Notes: generated by a model not told the origin, from the sequence alone. A stretch of 64,000 bases of DNA from Doris montereyensis (GCA_037039925.1 JAXRKP010000468.1:206001-270000), one strand, 5' to 3'; counted from the stretch's first letter, positions 1-15,664 are shown. Program-made: numbers and translations.

Positions 1-589
1 TAATATATAATAATGTATACACACACAAATGTCAGAGATCAGTGAACACGGTGAATGTGTTATTCGATAAGAGGAGCGGCCTAGTTTTGCGGGGGCGACG
101 AAGACTTAATAATACATGTCATGTACATCGCACGGTAGTGGAACTGAACCAGTGGATGGCCAACGCTAGGTTTATTTAAAAGGGGGGGGAGGAGAAGAAG
201 AAAAATAAGGGAAAAAAATAGCATAAATGTGTACAGAAGGGAAATGTTGTAATGGTGGGAATTAGTGAGGGGTGAGGGGGTGAGGGAGGGGGGGGCGGCT
301 ATAAGTAGCCAAATCATATCCATGACATGAAACATCAACAACTGAAAATAACTAATATTACTAGCAAAGAGAATGTGTGGTCAAAGCAAGAGCGAGTCAG
401 ATTGTGGGAGAACAGTGGCGTTAGTTTACACTTAATTTGAAATACACGTAAATCTAGCACATTCGGGCCAAGCCTCAAATGAGTTTCGATTATAGGTGCG
501 CCAATACTAATAATATGTGTGAACATAAAAAAATACCGAACAAAGAGTATAACTTAGGATATGGGTGGGAAATTGAGTGGAGGGAGCGA

Positions 590-650
590 GTGGAAGTGAA
601 AAGAAAGAAGTAGGGCCTACAAGCAGCGCCCACCAGCCGCTCACAGACAG
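590..650 (-). mobile_element. 5' end of a 154-bp-family copy beside a (GA)n array
   Basis: AAGAAAGAAGTAGGGCCTAC, AGCAGCGCCCACCAGCCGCT and CACAG, then GA-rich DNA that passes into the array at 679. Confidence 0.65.
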
Positions 651-671
651 GGAAAGAGGAGAGAGACCATG

Positions 672-779
<108 letters not shown>

Positions 780-1413
780 GACAGACAGACAAAAATCCAA
801 AAGGAAGGCGAGAACGAGAGAGGTAGAAAGACATATTGTGTGTGTGTTTCGCTGAAAGAAAAAAATCGTACCTTTAACAAAGAAACATAACATCCAATAC
901 ATAGAAACCAGAAGACGAGAATAGGCCAAGCTGTGCTTATTATTAACTTACTTGTAGTGCACACACAGTCGTGTGAGTCATCAAACACAGAGTCTACTCA
1001 TAACATTAGGCCCTTTTGATAGGAAGCTTGCCTTCTGGTGATGGTGGCGACAAATGCCAGAGGTGAAATGCGCCTACCAATACATGTACCACGACCCTAG
1101 GCCTATAATGTGTTCCCGTTAGCCCTCTCTTCTCTTACCTATCCTTTTTGAAAATTTCATTCTTTTCCTCTTTTCTTTTTTTTTTTTTGGGGGGGGGTTC
1201 TGCATCGGTTTTACCTACGGAGCTTGCCGATGAAATATCTTTGGAAAAGAAACAAAACCACGGTATGCACATCCACAATTGCGCTGATGAGAACATTACA
1301 TGAGAATGCCGTTGATTCTCTCGTTTTTTCCCGCTTAATTTAAGTACTTGCAGTGAGTGGCATCTGTGTTTGTCTGTGTGTGTTTGAAACAATAGGGGTG
1401 AGAAGGAGAGGGA

Positions 1414-1565
<152 letters not shown>

Positions 1566-1797
1566 GCAGATAGACACAAGTGTCTAATGTCTATTCATTT
1601 CACTAGAATTTATCCCGTTATCACGTGCAGTGACTCAGAACGAATTAAAAAGGAAACAGCAATCTGAAAGACATGTTTTTGTTTCATTGAGATTTACCCC
1701 CCCCCCTTATCCCCCGCTGTGTTGATCTCAGGATGAATTAACAAAACCCCAAAATAAACCCAAAACCGAGGCCAGTAAATTCACCAGACAGGTTAGG

Positions 1798-1975
1798 TTT
1801 TTTTTCGGGGTTTTTTTTGTCCTTCAAATCTTCCTGTCCACCAAATGCGGTGATCTCAGGGTGTATTAAGAGAAAAGTCAAACCGATGGATAAGTGAAAG
1901 AAAGAAAGTTAAGAAGTAGGAACTACATGTACCAGCAACCCCAGCCAATCGCCCACAGTCAAACAGGAAAGTTCG
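1798..1975 (-). mobile_element. copy of the 154-bp SINE-like family
   Basis: GTCCACCAAATGCGGTGATC, AGGGTGTATTAAGAG, AAGTAGGAACTACATGTACC and CAATCGCCCAC. A partial second copy lies just to the left (1683-1745). Confidence 0.78.
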
Positions 1976-2726
1976 TACAAAATCAGACAGGAAAGTTCAT
2001 CATTAATAGAAAGCGCGTCAGAGATTCACTGAGGCAACCAATCACTTAGACACAAAAGCCCGAAGACAAACAAACAAAAAAGAAGGGGTGGGTGGTATTT
2101 ATTATAGATAGACAAGGATCCGTTCGGGTAATACACTATCCAAGCTTAAGATTCGTCTTTTCACCCCACATATCCGAGATCCATCGCGATTTCCAGCCAT
2201 TTCATGTACACGGCGATAGGAAGGGGGCAACGAGGTAAGCTACTCATCGCCTAAACATGTGGGTGATAGGGAAGGAAGGCAGGTGTGCTCACACATACAC
2301 ACACACACTTAGAGTACACAAACCATTCGGGATGCATGAGTCCTGCGTTGCTATAATAGCTAGAACCTGGAAGTTCCTGGCACTGCATGGTAAAACGCAA
2401 TAATAGTCGGCCTAGTACGATACACACCGTGCTGTGTGGAAGAAGATGTGTGTCACAAGTGTGTTAATACTAGAAAGGTGTTTCATTTGATGTGTGACAG
2501 TACAGGATAAGGAACGAAAATTTATTAACCTTTCTTCGTGAAGATAACGGTTAAGATGAAAATGAAACGCATTGTAACTCCCTTTACCACTATATGCAGT
2601 TCTTCCTCTTTTTCATTGTCCCTGGCCCCTACCAGCATGTCTGCATCTGCATCCGTTCGGAACTCGGATGTTTATAATTACTTTTATTATACAGAATGGT
2701 TATTATTACTAATGCTTAAATTTAAA

Positions 2727-2849
<123 letters not shown>

Positions 2850-3308
2850 CATCATTTCCCATCATCTACTCCAATTCCATCAATTTACCCTCAAGGGATT
2901 TACGAGATGATGCCAAACGACATCTGACGTCATCTTATCTATTTTCGTATTTCACCAGATTCCACTCCTTCATCGCACACGTAGGACGACCAGCCCAAGG
3001 TTGTGTTTGTCTACAAACCCTCATACCTTTAGGCTACCGGTACATTGCGCAGTGTATTTGACAAGTGCCACATTGTTTCATAGGGGGGCACACCTGAAAT
3101 TGCAAACCGTAAGCTTCATTTGGTTTCAGCATGGCTTAATCTCAGCAAACGACTCCATTTCGATCAGCGCAATCTGATTTAACGACGTTACTGGTCCGTC
3201 ACTTGTCACGGAGATGAGGACAGAAAAGAAATCCAACAAAATAACAAAACCGGTCCAGCAGCAACTAATTTTGCATCCAGAAAGTTTCATGATTTGTGTC
3301 AAGACGTG

Positions 3309-3782
<474 letters not shown>

Positions 3783-4378
3783 TACGCAAGGCGTGCGAAA
3801 TCAAATGATTACGATTTAGGTATTGAAACTATTTTCGTAACATATGTCCTCCTAGTAGAAGCGAAGCAAGCGGAGAAAGCTGTCTGTCCATTCCATCGCA
3901 TTTCATTGAATATTAACTGCCAAACTCCCTCACATTACATTGTATTGTGAAATGAAGAGAGGAAACGGACAAGGGGTGACGAATGCAACCAGAATGTTCA
4001 TGCCCAACACTAATTTTGTTATTACCACACAATATATTATATTTTGATCTCTATTTCCTTTGTTGTTTAAGAACCAATTATTTAAAGTTATAATTCATTG
4101 GCTGAGCCCACTATGGTATGTTATGGAAATTCTAGCATTTGTAATAATAATAACCCCCACTGAAGTGTATCAATGTACCACCAAAAATACCAGAAAGCAT
4201 GAAACCCCAAGAAAAATCGGTGACCAGAACACATTTTTTCCTGTCAAGTACCTCATTTTGTTGCAAGGATTTAATCTTATAATTATGACTATATAAAAAT
4301 AACTGTTCAAGGAAAATAAATATCCACAAAGTGCGTAGATTTAGACGAAGAGATGAATGTTGCAGTAGTCGTGGTGGT

Positions 4379-4591
<213 letters not shown>

Positions 4592-5149
4592 TTCATAATG
4601 CATATCTACGAAAACAGAAAAGTGAAGTTAGTTACACAAGCCATTAGAGCAACAACAAACAGACACACAAAAACCAACAACAAATGGTTACACTTTATAC
4701 AATCATTGACAGCGATAGACAAAACAACAACCCAAAGGTAGGTTTTGCGAAGGTATAAATGTTTCACAAAATGTGTACTGTCTGGCATGGACAAACAATA
4801 TATAAATGAGAAAGTTCCACAGCTTTCAAAGAAGGAAGGCACAGGAAGAATAGGTATAGCTGACTTAGTCATAAAACGAGAAGGCGTTGTACTTGTAGTA
4901 AGAAATCAGGTCGGGGTGTTTAAGTGGAATAAATAGCAGAATGACCATTTCTTTGAGAGCTTTGTGTTTAGGATTTTAAATTATCTGCGTTAAAAAAAAT
5001 AACAGAAAGGTCTAATAGTAACATCTGTGTCCATGTTTTATCATATCCACCAAACATCAAAATCTGACAGAAAGGTACCATAGTGAACGGCTACACACAT
5101 CATTCCCAGTCAGTGTTCACTTAAAAAACAACAATTGTTTGTAAGTTGT

Positions 5150-5275
5150 ATTGAAATTAACCCCGTCCACCCTCAGTGTGAATTAAGAGAAAACACCAAG
5201 AAGAAAGATGCGTTAAATAGGGGAAGGGCTGAAGTAGGACCTACCAATACCGCCCGCCATCCGCCCACGAAATCA
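5150..5275 (-). mobile_element. copy of the 154-bp SINE-like family
   Basis: CCCCGTCCACCCTCAGTGTG, AATTAAGAGAAAACACC and GTAGGACCTACCAATACCGC; internally shortened. Confidence 0.75.
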
Positions 5276-5609
5276 AACACACAAACAATCCTAAACCAAC
5301 AGACAAACATAACAACGAATGTTATACCTTCGACGTCACCCACACAAGTTATGGATCGTATTATCCAGACCAATGGTGTATTTTGGGATACATGTATCAA
5401 GTTTATCCCTATGCCAATTAACTGTCAACAAGATCTTGTATAGCTTTGGTAAGAAGTACAACGCACGTAATTTGTATCATTCCTGAGATGCAAGTTTTCG
5501 TTGAAGAAACGGTAAAGGACCAAAGAAAATTATGCAAATCAGTGCACGGTTTGTCATCGACACTGACATAATGTCTACGTCATAAACGTAAAGGCTAAAA
5601 GCTAGGTTT

Positions 5610-5768
5610 TGTTTGTTTGTCAATTTGAAATTTACCCAGTCCACCATTGCGGTGAGCTACGGGTGAATTAAGAGGAAACAGCAACATGAAAGATAAGTGA
5701 AAGAAGGAAAGGAAAGAAATAGGACCTACCCACCTACCAGCAGCGTCCGCCCACCACCCGCCTAAACT
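5610..5768 (-). mobile_element. copy of the 154-bp SINE-like family
   Basis: Contains GTCCACCATTGCGGTGAGCT, GTGAATTAAGAGGAAACAGC and AGGACCTACCCACCTACCAG. Its minus-sense tail is (AAAC)n, which sets the orientation. Confidence 0.8.
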
Positions 5769-5989
5769 GCACTTAAAATGGAGTAAAAATATGACCTACC
5801 CTTGATTACATTGTTTTTTCTCAATGAATAAAGTCACGAAAGAGAAACTGGGGTGATGGGAGAAACTAAAAGAACACCTGTGAAAATAGAAATGTTGAGT
5901 TGTTTCTGATTATTATATTTGGTGCTTTGTGAATCAAAGATCAGACCTATACTCTTAACAGTGATAAAGAGTAACGTTCCATCAAGGCT

Positions 5990-6472
5990 GTTTTAGGCCA
6001 TAAAACCCAAGCCTATCCTTTCTATAGCGTGAAGTGGAACAGGCGATAGTAGTATATCGCCTCTTGGGCAGGCGCTTGTCTGGCACGGACAGATTAATAT
6101 CTTTTAGGGATCTCGGGTTCTAATCCCCAGCTGGTACACACACTTGCATCGTGTGAAAATATGTGTGCGCGCGTGTGTGTGTGTGTTATGTGCTTTCCTC
6201 ACAAGGAACACAACATCGGACCTTTGATTGTTAAATTGGCATTTGCCCTGTCCACCATATGCGGTGATCTCAGTGAGAAATAAGGAAGAAACAGTAAGAT
6301 GAAATACATGTATAATATAAGTGAAAGGATGCCGGGAAAGAAGTAGGACCTACCAACAGCACTCACCAACCACTCACACATCGGACCTAACTTTGCCATG
6401 GTTCAAATCCAGGACCTCATGAGTCAAACAAAGTCCGGCAGTTTAACCACAGGGCCATCGGTGCGCCATAAC
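5990..6472 (-). mobile_element. tRNA-derived SINE split by a younger SINE
   Basis: The minus strand starts at 6472 with GGCGCACCGATGGCCCTGTG, box B GGATTTGAACC, then is interrupted by 6224-6377, and resumes with GATGTTGTG and AGGAAAGCACATAAC until about 5990. The interruption carries an 11-bp target duplication. Confidence 0.72.
6224..6377 (-). mobile_element. 154-bp non-tRNA SINE-like element, complete copy with target duplication
   Basis: Flanked by ACATCGGACCT at 6213-6223 and 6378-6388. Sense is minus, because A-rich tails follow this end in other copies: 5' GTGAGTGGTTGG, GGTAGGTCCTACTTC, a C/T-rich middle, TGAGATCACCGCATATGGTG, GGACAGGGCAAA, and an AT-rich tail. This copy defines the family's ends; other copies are partial or diverged. 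Confidence 0.82.
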
Positions 6473-7162
6473 AGTTTCAAAGTCGTTTTTATTCTAGTAA
6501 GAAAACGCTCGATAGAACTCTTCAAAAAAAATTCACAATGGGTGAATAATTAATACAGTATTATATTGGAATGGCATAGTAGTATGATAAAAGACTCGAT
6601 TACTACAAAACAGGAAATAACGCCGACCATGTGAATCAGGTCACCAATTCGTTTAGTTTGGAACATTCATCTAGGCTCGCTAGTGTGCTAACGAAATACA
6701 TTACTACACGTATCTAGTCGCTTCCTTCAGGAAGGCCCACATTCTTTCCACGCAGAGACAGATTAGTTTCACTGGTTTGGCCACCACCAGCCACCAGGTA
6801 CATCACAGTAAGGTGTGGTCAGAAGTCATTCATCCGTGATTTTGAATCGTGTGTCAAGGACACAAGAAGCCAAAAGTGGCTCTCTGGCACTGAACACTAT
6901 CAGGGCAAGATCAAGGTCAGTCTTGAACTGTTGGCTCATTACGCACAGTCCAGTGTAAGAAATGACCTCAAATGATCCGAAAACTAAGCATTTTTGTGCC
7001 GTACCGTTTTGACCGCGGCGACAGTGTGTTCAGACATTTTCAATATTAAAGAAAGAACAGAGAGGTGTTAGATAGAAAAGAAAACAAAACGAGAATAAAG
7101 AAAGTATTTTTAAAAACCTGTACCCTATCTCTGTTTCTTCATGGAAGGAGATCCTATTCCCA

Positions 7163-7774
<612 letters not shown>

Positions 7775-9539
7775 CACAGACAGAGATGATGTGTGGTCAC
7801 AGCTATATACTTATATGAAACATGCTTTAAACATAGTTTATATATGTTGTGCTTTATGTCTAATAATGGACACATTAAATATTGACAGGAGGGGGGAATT
7901 TGTAACACTTATACTTAAAAAGAAACTTTCTTGTTCCATGTATGATATAGAATCTATGCCCAATTAAAATCTATCTTATTCTGTTTTTATATGTAACCAC
8001 TGTTCCAACAAATGTTTTTTCATCCACTATCTCAAGATGTATGTGTGTGTATCGTATGTCTCTCTCTTTCTACCCTCCCTGTCCCTCTTCCCCTACCGTT
8101 TCTTTCTGCTATCTCATTCCGCTATTTGTGTTCCATGTCAAACTTTTTGTTCCCTTCTCTCATCTGCCTCAGCCATCTTTGTGTTCGTTCAGTTTCTTCT
8201 TCATAGCTTTACAGCACATTGCTTTTCTTCCAGAGCGGTTCTTTTATTTCTCCTGGTCTAACCTCTGATGTCCGTAACCCATGTATTATTTTCTAAAACC
8301 TGCTCTATCCATTTACCTAGTGTTATTAATTTATGAATTATACCAACCTGTCAATCGGAAAGCAAGAACTAGAGCGTTACTGGCCAATTAAAGACCAATG
8401 GAGTAGAAGTCTGTGTTGCAATACAACTTAAGTTAGTCAACTAAAGTGTCAACTTTTTTTTTTATGATTTGTTACTGAAAAAAAACAGACCTCAATATAA
8501 CTAGGAGAAAATTATGATGCCATGGGTCAGAAAAAGATACATTGGCTGAATGAAAACAATAATCATTTTATGTATTATGTATGTATCATTCAAAATCAAA
8601 GTCTGCATGTGCCATTAATGTGTGTTATTGTTATTAATGCTTCATATAAATAAATAAAAAAATACACAAAATTAATCACTTTAAAAAACTTGCATGATAA
8701 TTTTGTCTGGGGTTATTCTCTTTCGCAAGTGTATAAATTCATTGGAGTTACATCTTCCAACCTACAGTGGACACAACAGAATTTCTCCCAAATATATAGT
8801 GGGTATACAGGACTTTAAGTCGACTCAAAAAGCTTTTACCTTTCCTCAAACTAGTCAAACAGGATTAGTTGCTTACTGCAGATTCCTGTAGGTTAGATAG
8901 TACTTTCTATATGATCGCCATCAAAATTTATGAAGCCATACAAACGGAAGGTAGAAGGGGAACTGATAAAAAAAGAAAGAAAAGAAAAATTTATGACTTA
9001 CAAACTCCTGCTATAGATCTACAGGATGTTTTTTCTTCAGTATCCGATAAAGAACCGAAACAGCTCGAAAAGCAGTGAAGACAAAAACATGTTTTCTGTA
9101 TAGTGTGTAGAATTTATCGAGGTTGCGGTTCAAATGCACACAACATCTGGTTGATGAATTATGCCATTAAAGTAACACCAGGCACAATGCGGTGCTTGAT
9201 TTTTGAACGCATGATTCACAAACAAAAAATGGCAGCCGACATTAAATAAGTGAAAGCTACCTTGTGACTACATGAATTACAATCACAAATGAAAGTTAGA
9301 TAGAAGAATATACCAAGGAGCATTAATTGTTAAAAAATACCAACCGAGATGATAATACGCATTATATTTGATAGAATTTGTAAGAGATCTGTCAGATCAC
9401 TAAAATGTTGACATGGGGAAGAAAGCCTGAAGCAGACGAAATCATGGAACAGGTGAGGACCATATCTGAAAACGAGCCAAAATTATATCTTTGACAGGTT
9501 TCAAGGGAATTTTCTATCTTTCTTTATCAGTTCCCATTC

Positions 9540-11090
9540 TACGGTTTAGATGCCTGAAATGATCTTTCTCCAGGCTGTCCTGTCCTGGCATTATATTATA
9601 TGTTGCCTTCCGTGAAAGTTAAATTTCTTTGTTTTAATGCCTCTTTTATATCTTCTTCCCACTTTCTTTGACGTCTGCCTATTAGTCTTTTGCCTTCGGT
9701 TTTTAGCATTGTATAATGATTTAGCTATTCTATTGTCATTTATTCTCTTAGTCTTTAAATGCCGAAACCATCTCAGTTAACTTGTTTCTATCTTAGTTTG
9801 CATGCCATCTGTTTTGATCTCTTATTGTTGTGTTTCTGATTTTGTCTTTTTAGTTTTCCTACTACTCTTCTCAGATATTTCATTTCAGCTGCATAGACTC
9901 TATTGTATGACCTACTGTCTAAGGTCCAGATTTCACTGCCATTGCCATAGAGGAGAGTAGGACAATAAGCTGTGTTATATACTGCCATTTTGATTTTGTT
10001 GACAATTCTTGTTTACCTATAAATAGCTTTCCTAGATTGTTATATATTGTCATTGTCTTTTGGATTCTCTGGCTGATTTCTTCTCTTAGTTTTCCCTCTC
10101 TGAGTTAATCATTATTCCTAGCTTTGAATTTAAGATTTTGTGTTTTAGTTTCCCTAGTTGTTAGCTAGCATTGTTTTTGTTTTCCCTGCATTTACTCTGA
10201 TTCCTCTTTTATTTAATTCAGTTATTCAGCATGTTGATATCATACTGACGATCACTTTTTGATATTCCAAACAGAATTAAATCATCTGCAAATGAATGCA
10301 TTGATACATTTACTGGTTTGAGTTTCTACATACCTACATTCGTTTTCTTCATTTTTGAGGATGCCTTTGCAACTGAATCCATAAATTGGTAATTTTACAC
10401 TTCAGTGGAATAAAATAAAGTGGGTCAAATTTGTCGTTGTCGGTATCAGCTTAGATCTACATTTAGAGGGGAGTCGGAAGAAATCTATCCATAATCCCTC
10501 ACCCTGAACCCTATGTGATAAACAAAAGAGGACTGAGGATACAGCCTTGTCTTAACTCTTACTCCTATATTATATCTACATCAAATTCTTCAGATACGTT
10601 TCCAGCTACTCTCACTGCATAAGTTGGTTTATTGTAAATTTTTTTAATGGTTTCTGTTAAATTTTGCTTTACATTGTGTTCTTTTAAGGAATGCCATAGT
10701 TTGTCCGTTGTTGACAGTGTCAAATGTCTTTTAAGTCAATAAAATAGGGGTGCATGTCAATGCTTCTCTCAAGAAATGTTTTGATTGTTTGTCTTTGAAT
10801 TGTAAATTATGTGGTCCTGTACTTCTTCCTGATCTAAATCCACTCTGACATTCTTCAATCTGATCTCTTTACCGTAGTCTAATATTTCTAGTATCCTAGC
10901 ACACATTTTTCCTGGTACGCTAAGTAATGATATCCCTCTATAATTTGAGAACTCAATAGTTGATCCTTTCTTGTGTATTGGTTCAAAGGAACTTTCAATT
11001 AGCTTATGTTTATTAAGTTGTCTGAAAATAACTAAAATTTTATCCTCACAAGTTGCAAACTGTCCAAACAATTAAATAGGAAGTTGTGGA
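9540..11090 (-). mobile_element. Decayed non-LTR retrotransposon (LINE) fragment
   Basis: Read on the minus strand, the reverse transcriptase motifs come in order: FEPIHKKGS and NYRGISLLSVPGK (about 10.9-11.0 kb), FADDLILFG (10261-10292), then C-terminal YGNGSEIWTLD and AAEMKYLRRVVGK (about 9.83-9.97 kb). Many frame breaks and stops, so inactive. The phrases fit RTE-like or related mollusc LINEs; clade not resolved. The endonuclease part is not visible. Confidence 0.8.
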
Positions 11091-11099
11091 GTCAGTTAG

Positions 11100-11570
11100 T
11101 TACCCCTCTAAACATTTGGAGGAGTTGAGATGACGGTTACAGATGATAAAAGAAAATGGTGGAGCTTTAATGTAAAGATTTAACCACAAGCAGTATGAAC
11201 GAAAGCTCTGTGTTATGTTGTGGAATACATTTTGTGTAAAATTGAAAGAGGCGCATTTTGTATTTTGGAAGGCGTTATTGGGAGTCGACTCCTGTAATGT
11301 CAACTGGTTATTGGGAGTCTGACATTTTTTTGGGTGAAATTCCATTTTCCAAGATCTTTCCCATTTCTGCAATGTGTCTAGGTCATTTTGAAGTATTTTA
11401 GTAGTCTTTGTTGTTTTTTTATTTCTCTGTACAATAGACTGTCATCTGCGAATAACCTAAGTTTTGTACTTGATGTAAGTTCATTTGGTATGTCGTTAAT
11501 ATATATATATCAAAAAGAGTAAAGGACCTAAAACTGTACCCTGGGGGTACTTTGCGACTGCCATTATTTT
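11100..11570 (-). mobile_element. Second LINE fragment, different family
   Basis: Minus strand contains GTVLGPLLFLIYINDI (11480-11560 region), then LQKWERSWKMEFHPKKCQ (about 11.33-11.39 kb), which are RT domain 4 and the following thumb region of Jockey/CR1-type elements. Its upstream side ends at the (GA)n array beginning near 11592. Frames are broken. Confidence 0.75.
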
Positions 11571-11591
11571 ACTTTGCTACCTTTTCATCTG

Positions 11592-11597
11592 CAAGAG

Positions 11598-11667
<70 letters not shown>

Positions 11668-11698
11668 CAGAGAGAGACAGAGAGAGAGACAGACAGAC

Positions 11699-11788
<90 letters not shown>

Positions 11789-11790
11789 CT
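11592..11790. repeat. (GA)n with interspersed CAGA units
   Basis: GA array with six or more GACAGA inserts between 11648 and 11735. It sits at the edge of a LINE fragment. Confidence 0.96.
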
Positions 11791-12718
11791 TTTTAAAAAT
11801 GTCCTCAGACCCACACAATGGTAATGGAACCACCCCATCAAGACTCACACTCAATCATTTTGAAAGCACTATCATCTAACTCATTGCATTCGACTCCTAA
11901 TAATGCCAAATGATTATAGGGAGTCGACTTTTTTCAGTAAAAAAAAATCGGTCCAAGCCAAATTTCCCACACTATGCAAATTATGTCACTCTATCGCAAC
12001 TCTGTTGATTGCATACTTAACCTTAAATGTCAACAAAATATTAGATAGTTGTCTCAACTTTTGCAAAAACACAGGCGCTCCCATCTCCACCAGTCCCTGA
12101 GCCACCCAAATTGTTTACCAGGTAAGAATCTAGGCAAGACAAACTAAACATCATGAAAAAGGTAGAATACATGCTTTTGACAGCACAAAGAAAACAAGTA
12201 TAGGCCTAATGAAGTTGAGTAATTTCTTAAATTTACTTTATGTTAAGTAGATCTTCTAGATACATATAAACCGAATCATGAGATTTTATCCCTTTGATTT
12301 ACTTTTCATCAGCTTAGACTTGATGAAAGAGTCTTACCAAGCTATCAACCATAGTTCCATTCTAGAATGTTGATTATCGCTTAGACCTATATCTATCATC
12401 ATAGATCTGGATCTAGATATAATCTACTGCTGGAAAATGTTGGATTCAACAGTTTGTGTAATAGAATTAACACATTTTACAGAGACAGGTTTGCAGAAAT
12501 AGAAAAGTATATAATTGCGACATCGCATTTCAACATAATCAACTTCTAGCTTTATAAGTTTGCAGAGTTTTACAGTTTTTACACTACATTGGAAATTCAC
12601 AAATCAGATATATATATAGATCTGGATAAAGAATGAAAAACAGATAGATCTGGATAAAGAATGAAAAACAGAGGAAACAGGGATAGACAGATGTGCACAA
12701 ACACACACAGGTAAACAA

Positions 12719-12836
<118 letters not shown>

Positions 12837-12837
12837 T

Positions 12838-12968
12838 TTTATTCTAATTAACCCTGTCCCCTGATCTCATGGTGAATTAAGAGGAAACATTAAAATGACA
12901 GGAGATTCAAGTGAAAGGAGAAAAGGAATGTAGCAGGACCTACCAGCAGTTCCCACCAACTACCTCCA
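12838..12968 (-). mobile_element. copy of the 154-bp SINE-like family between two (GA)n arrays
   Basis: AACCCTGTCCCCTGATCTCA, GGTGAATTAAGAGGAAACAT and AGGACCTACCAGCAGTTCCC. (GA)n abuts both sides. Confidence 0.78.
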
Positions 12969-12970
12969 CA

Positions 12971-13197
<227 letters not shown>

Positions 13198-13375
13198 ACA
13201 CAGTGTACATAAACACACACAGTTCGTTTGTTTTGTTGGGTTGTTTTTTGTTGTTTGTTTCTATGAGAACATAAGTTGAGAAACTTTGGAGCTAGAAATT
13301 AGAAACTGTGGATATTTTCCAAGTCCAAATGTCCTCTCTTCATATTTCTGGAATTAGTTAGATGTAGACCAAGAT

Positions 13376-13468
13376 GTAGATCTAGAATCTAAATCTAGAT
13401 AAGTCTAGAACTAGATCTAGATCTAGAATCTAGATCTAGATCTAGATCTAGCTAGATCTAGATCTCTA
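13376..13468. repeat. Palindromic (AGATCT)n-type array
   Basis: Repeats of TCTAGATC/AGATCTAG units, each a short palindrome. Scattered single units occur on the left side back to about 12240. Confidence 0.85.
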
Positions 13469-14459
13469 CTTAAGACTACTTGAACATAACCCGACAAATA
13501 GAAAAGAAACAAGACTTACCTGATTATGAAAATACCAGATGAAGATAAAACCTAACCTATCCACTGTGGATCAGCTACCGGGAGGTCACCTCAGTATCCT
13601 GAGCCAGTGTGTATGCGTGTGTGGAAAGCGGAATATTATGCCTCCTACTCAGAGGGCCTAAAGTAACGCAAAAGTTTACCTGCACAACGTTCTTTCTTTC
13701 TTTCCCTATTTGGAACAAGTGAACTTTACAGGAAATGACCTTCTTGTTTGCCAATTTGGGCTCAGTCCGGATATATCGTGTACAATTTTAAAGTCAAATT
13801 AAGTCAGACATAAATCTGTCATCCTAAACTAGCCTTAATAAGACTTTCAAAGCTTTTCTTCAGAAATTGAGGATCTGATTTTTTCATCTGTAAACATCGA
13901 CTAAAATATTTAAGCGTATGTTGTCTTCGGTCACTTGAACGAACCTATTTAGACTTTTCAAGACAACTTTGTTCTTTCAATCTTTTCTCCCTTATTGTCT
14001 ATGTTGCCTAATTTTTGTTTTAATTATTGAATCTTGTCATAAAAAAATCCCCTGAGTCATTTGGCTAATGATATACATTGAAATAGATGAAACACATTAA
14101 TAAGAGGAAATTATAGGTCCTAGCCTCTGATATTTTATCTTACAGCCCTATACAGCCAATAACAACAGAATAAGACTTACTGATGCAAGGTCATCATGAC
14201 CATGATTGATGATTCTTTCTTTTGTTCAAACGGAAGAACAACCATAATCTTTCAGACAAACTCCCTTATTGAAATCTATTGGCTTGGTGATAAACGATGG
14301 GAATGCTATCTAATTTTTTGTTTTAATTATTGAAGTTACGCCCTGTATTTTTTTATGTCATAATCTTGTCGGTGGGTTTCCTTGGTCTCTGTGTCCATTC
14401 CTTAGCTGCCATTCTGTACATCTTTTTGTCCATCTATTAATATTATCATTAAATCTTGC

Positions 14460-15300
14460 TATAGGGCCTATGAGAGAGGAGAGTGCAGCCAAAGAACTAG
14501 AACTAAAAATAAGAAAAAACCGAACACATTGTTACAACAAAGGAACAAATTATTCCAAGATGCAATATTCAAAGAAACGGACAGGCAATTAAACAAATAA
14601 TCAAATTCAAGGACTTTGGACACATGATAACATCTGGTGGACGATGTGATACAGAGGTCAGGAAAAGATTTACAATGGTAAAAGATGCTTTTACAAAATT
14701 AAATCAAGTAATGAAAAACGTAAATTTAACGATGAATACAAAAATAAGAGTTTTGACGGCCTATATGTGGTCAGTGCTTCTAAATGTATGTCAGTGAATA
14801 TTGTTCAATAAACAAACACAAACAATGAAACGATTAGAGGCGGTAGAAATGTAGTTCCTCCAAAGACCGTAAACGGTACACGGTATTTGGTTCCTCTCTA
14901 GAATACTAAAATTGGCATGCATGGCCCTTGCAAGGCAAACAAAAAAGGAAAGAAAGAACACTTGTATTGGAACAAATATTAGAAAAAGGCAAATTAAATT
15001 CACTGGACATGTAAACAAGAGGACTATAGCAGCTTAGTAATAAATATTAGAAAAAGGCAAATGAAATTCACTGGACATATAAACAGGAAGGGAGGACTAG
15101 AACAACTTTAACTTAGTATTTAAGAAATATCGCATGAACAATAAACAGAGGAAGACAAAGAACGACATGCATTCAACGTCGTAACAAATGGGCCACAAGT
15201 AGGAATATCAGCAACGATAATTTCAACATATCCTCGAATGACATAGAAGAATGGAGCCTGATCGCCAATGACTGCCTCAGATTCGGCATATGAAGAAGAT
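14460..15300 (+). mobile_element. LINE C-terminal fragment
   Basis: Plus strand reads AIKQIIKFKDFGHMITSGGR, CDTEVRKRF..KDAF and MNTKIRVLTAYMWSVLL, the typical C-terminal region of LINEs that precedes the WSVLLYGCE motif. Further on are remnants of KRLEAVEM and ITGH-like phrases with stops. A partial duplication (IRKRQIKFTGHVNK) occurs near 14.98-15.09 kb. Confidence 0.75.
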
Positions 15301-15664
15301 ATGGCCAGCCTATTTCCACCTTTGTTTGAGTGAGTGTTTTAGGATGTCAGTGACTCCTGTTCTTTCCCTTATTTCAAATCAAAGCAAGGAATTTTTTTCT
15401 TGGAGTCTGATATGTAGCAATTTTCTCTCCATTGCTCTTTATGTAGATTGCAATCGTCTTGCTGGTTTCTTTGATACGACCAAGGATAGCACCCGTATTT
15501 CATTATGGGTAGCACATATTGATTCAATACTGTTTTTTCATGGCCATCGGGAGAACTTTATCATGAAAAATGCCATTAGATGTTTTATTTTCCCAAACTG
15601 TACCATGCGTTTTGTCTTCTTGTCAGCGAAATGAATTGGTAACTTCGAATATAAACGGTTAAAA

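Noticed and set aside
8694..9078. Two adjacent plus-strand frames of 65 and 69 codons
   Set aside because: No recognisable domain, no clear splice borders and no start context; could be debris of a mobile element but unsupported.
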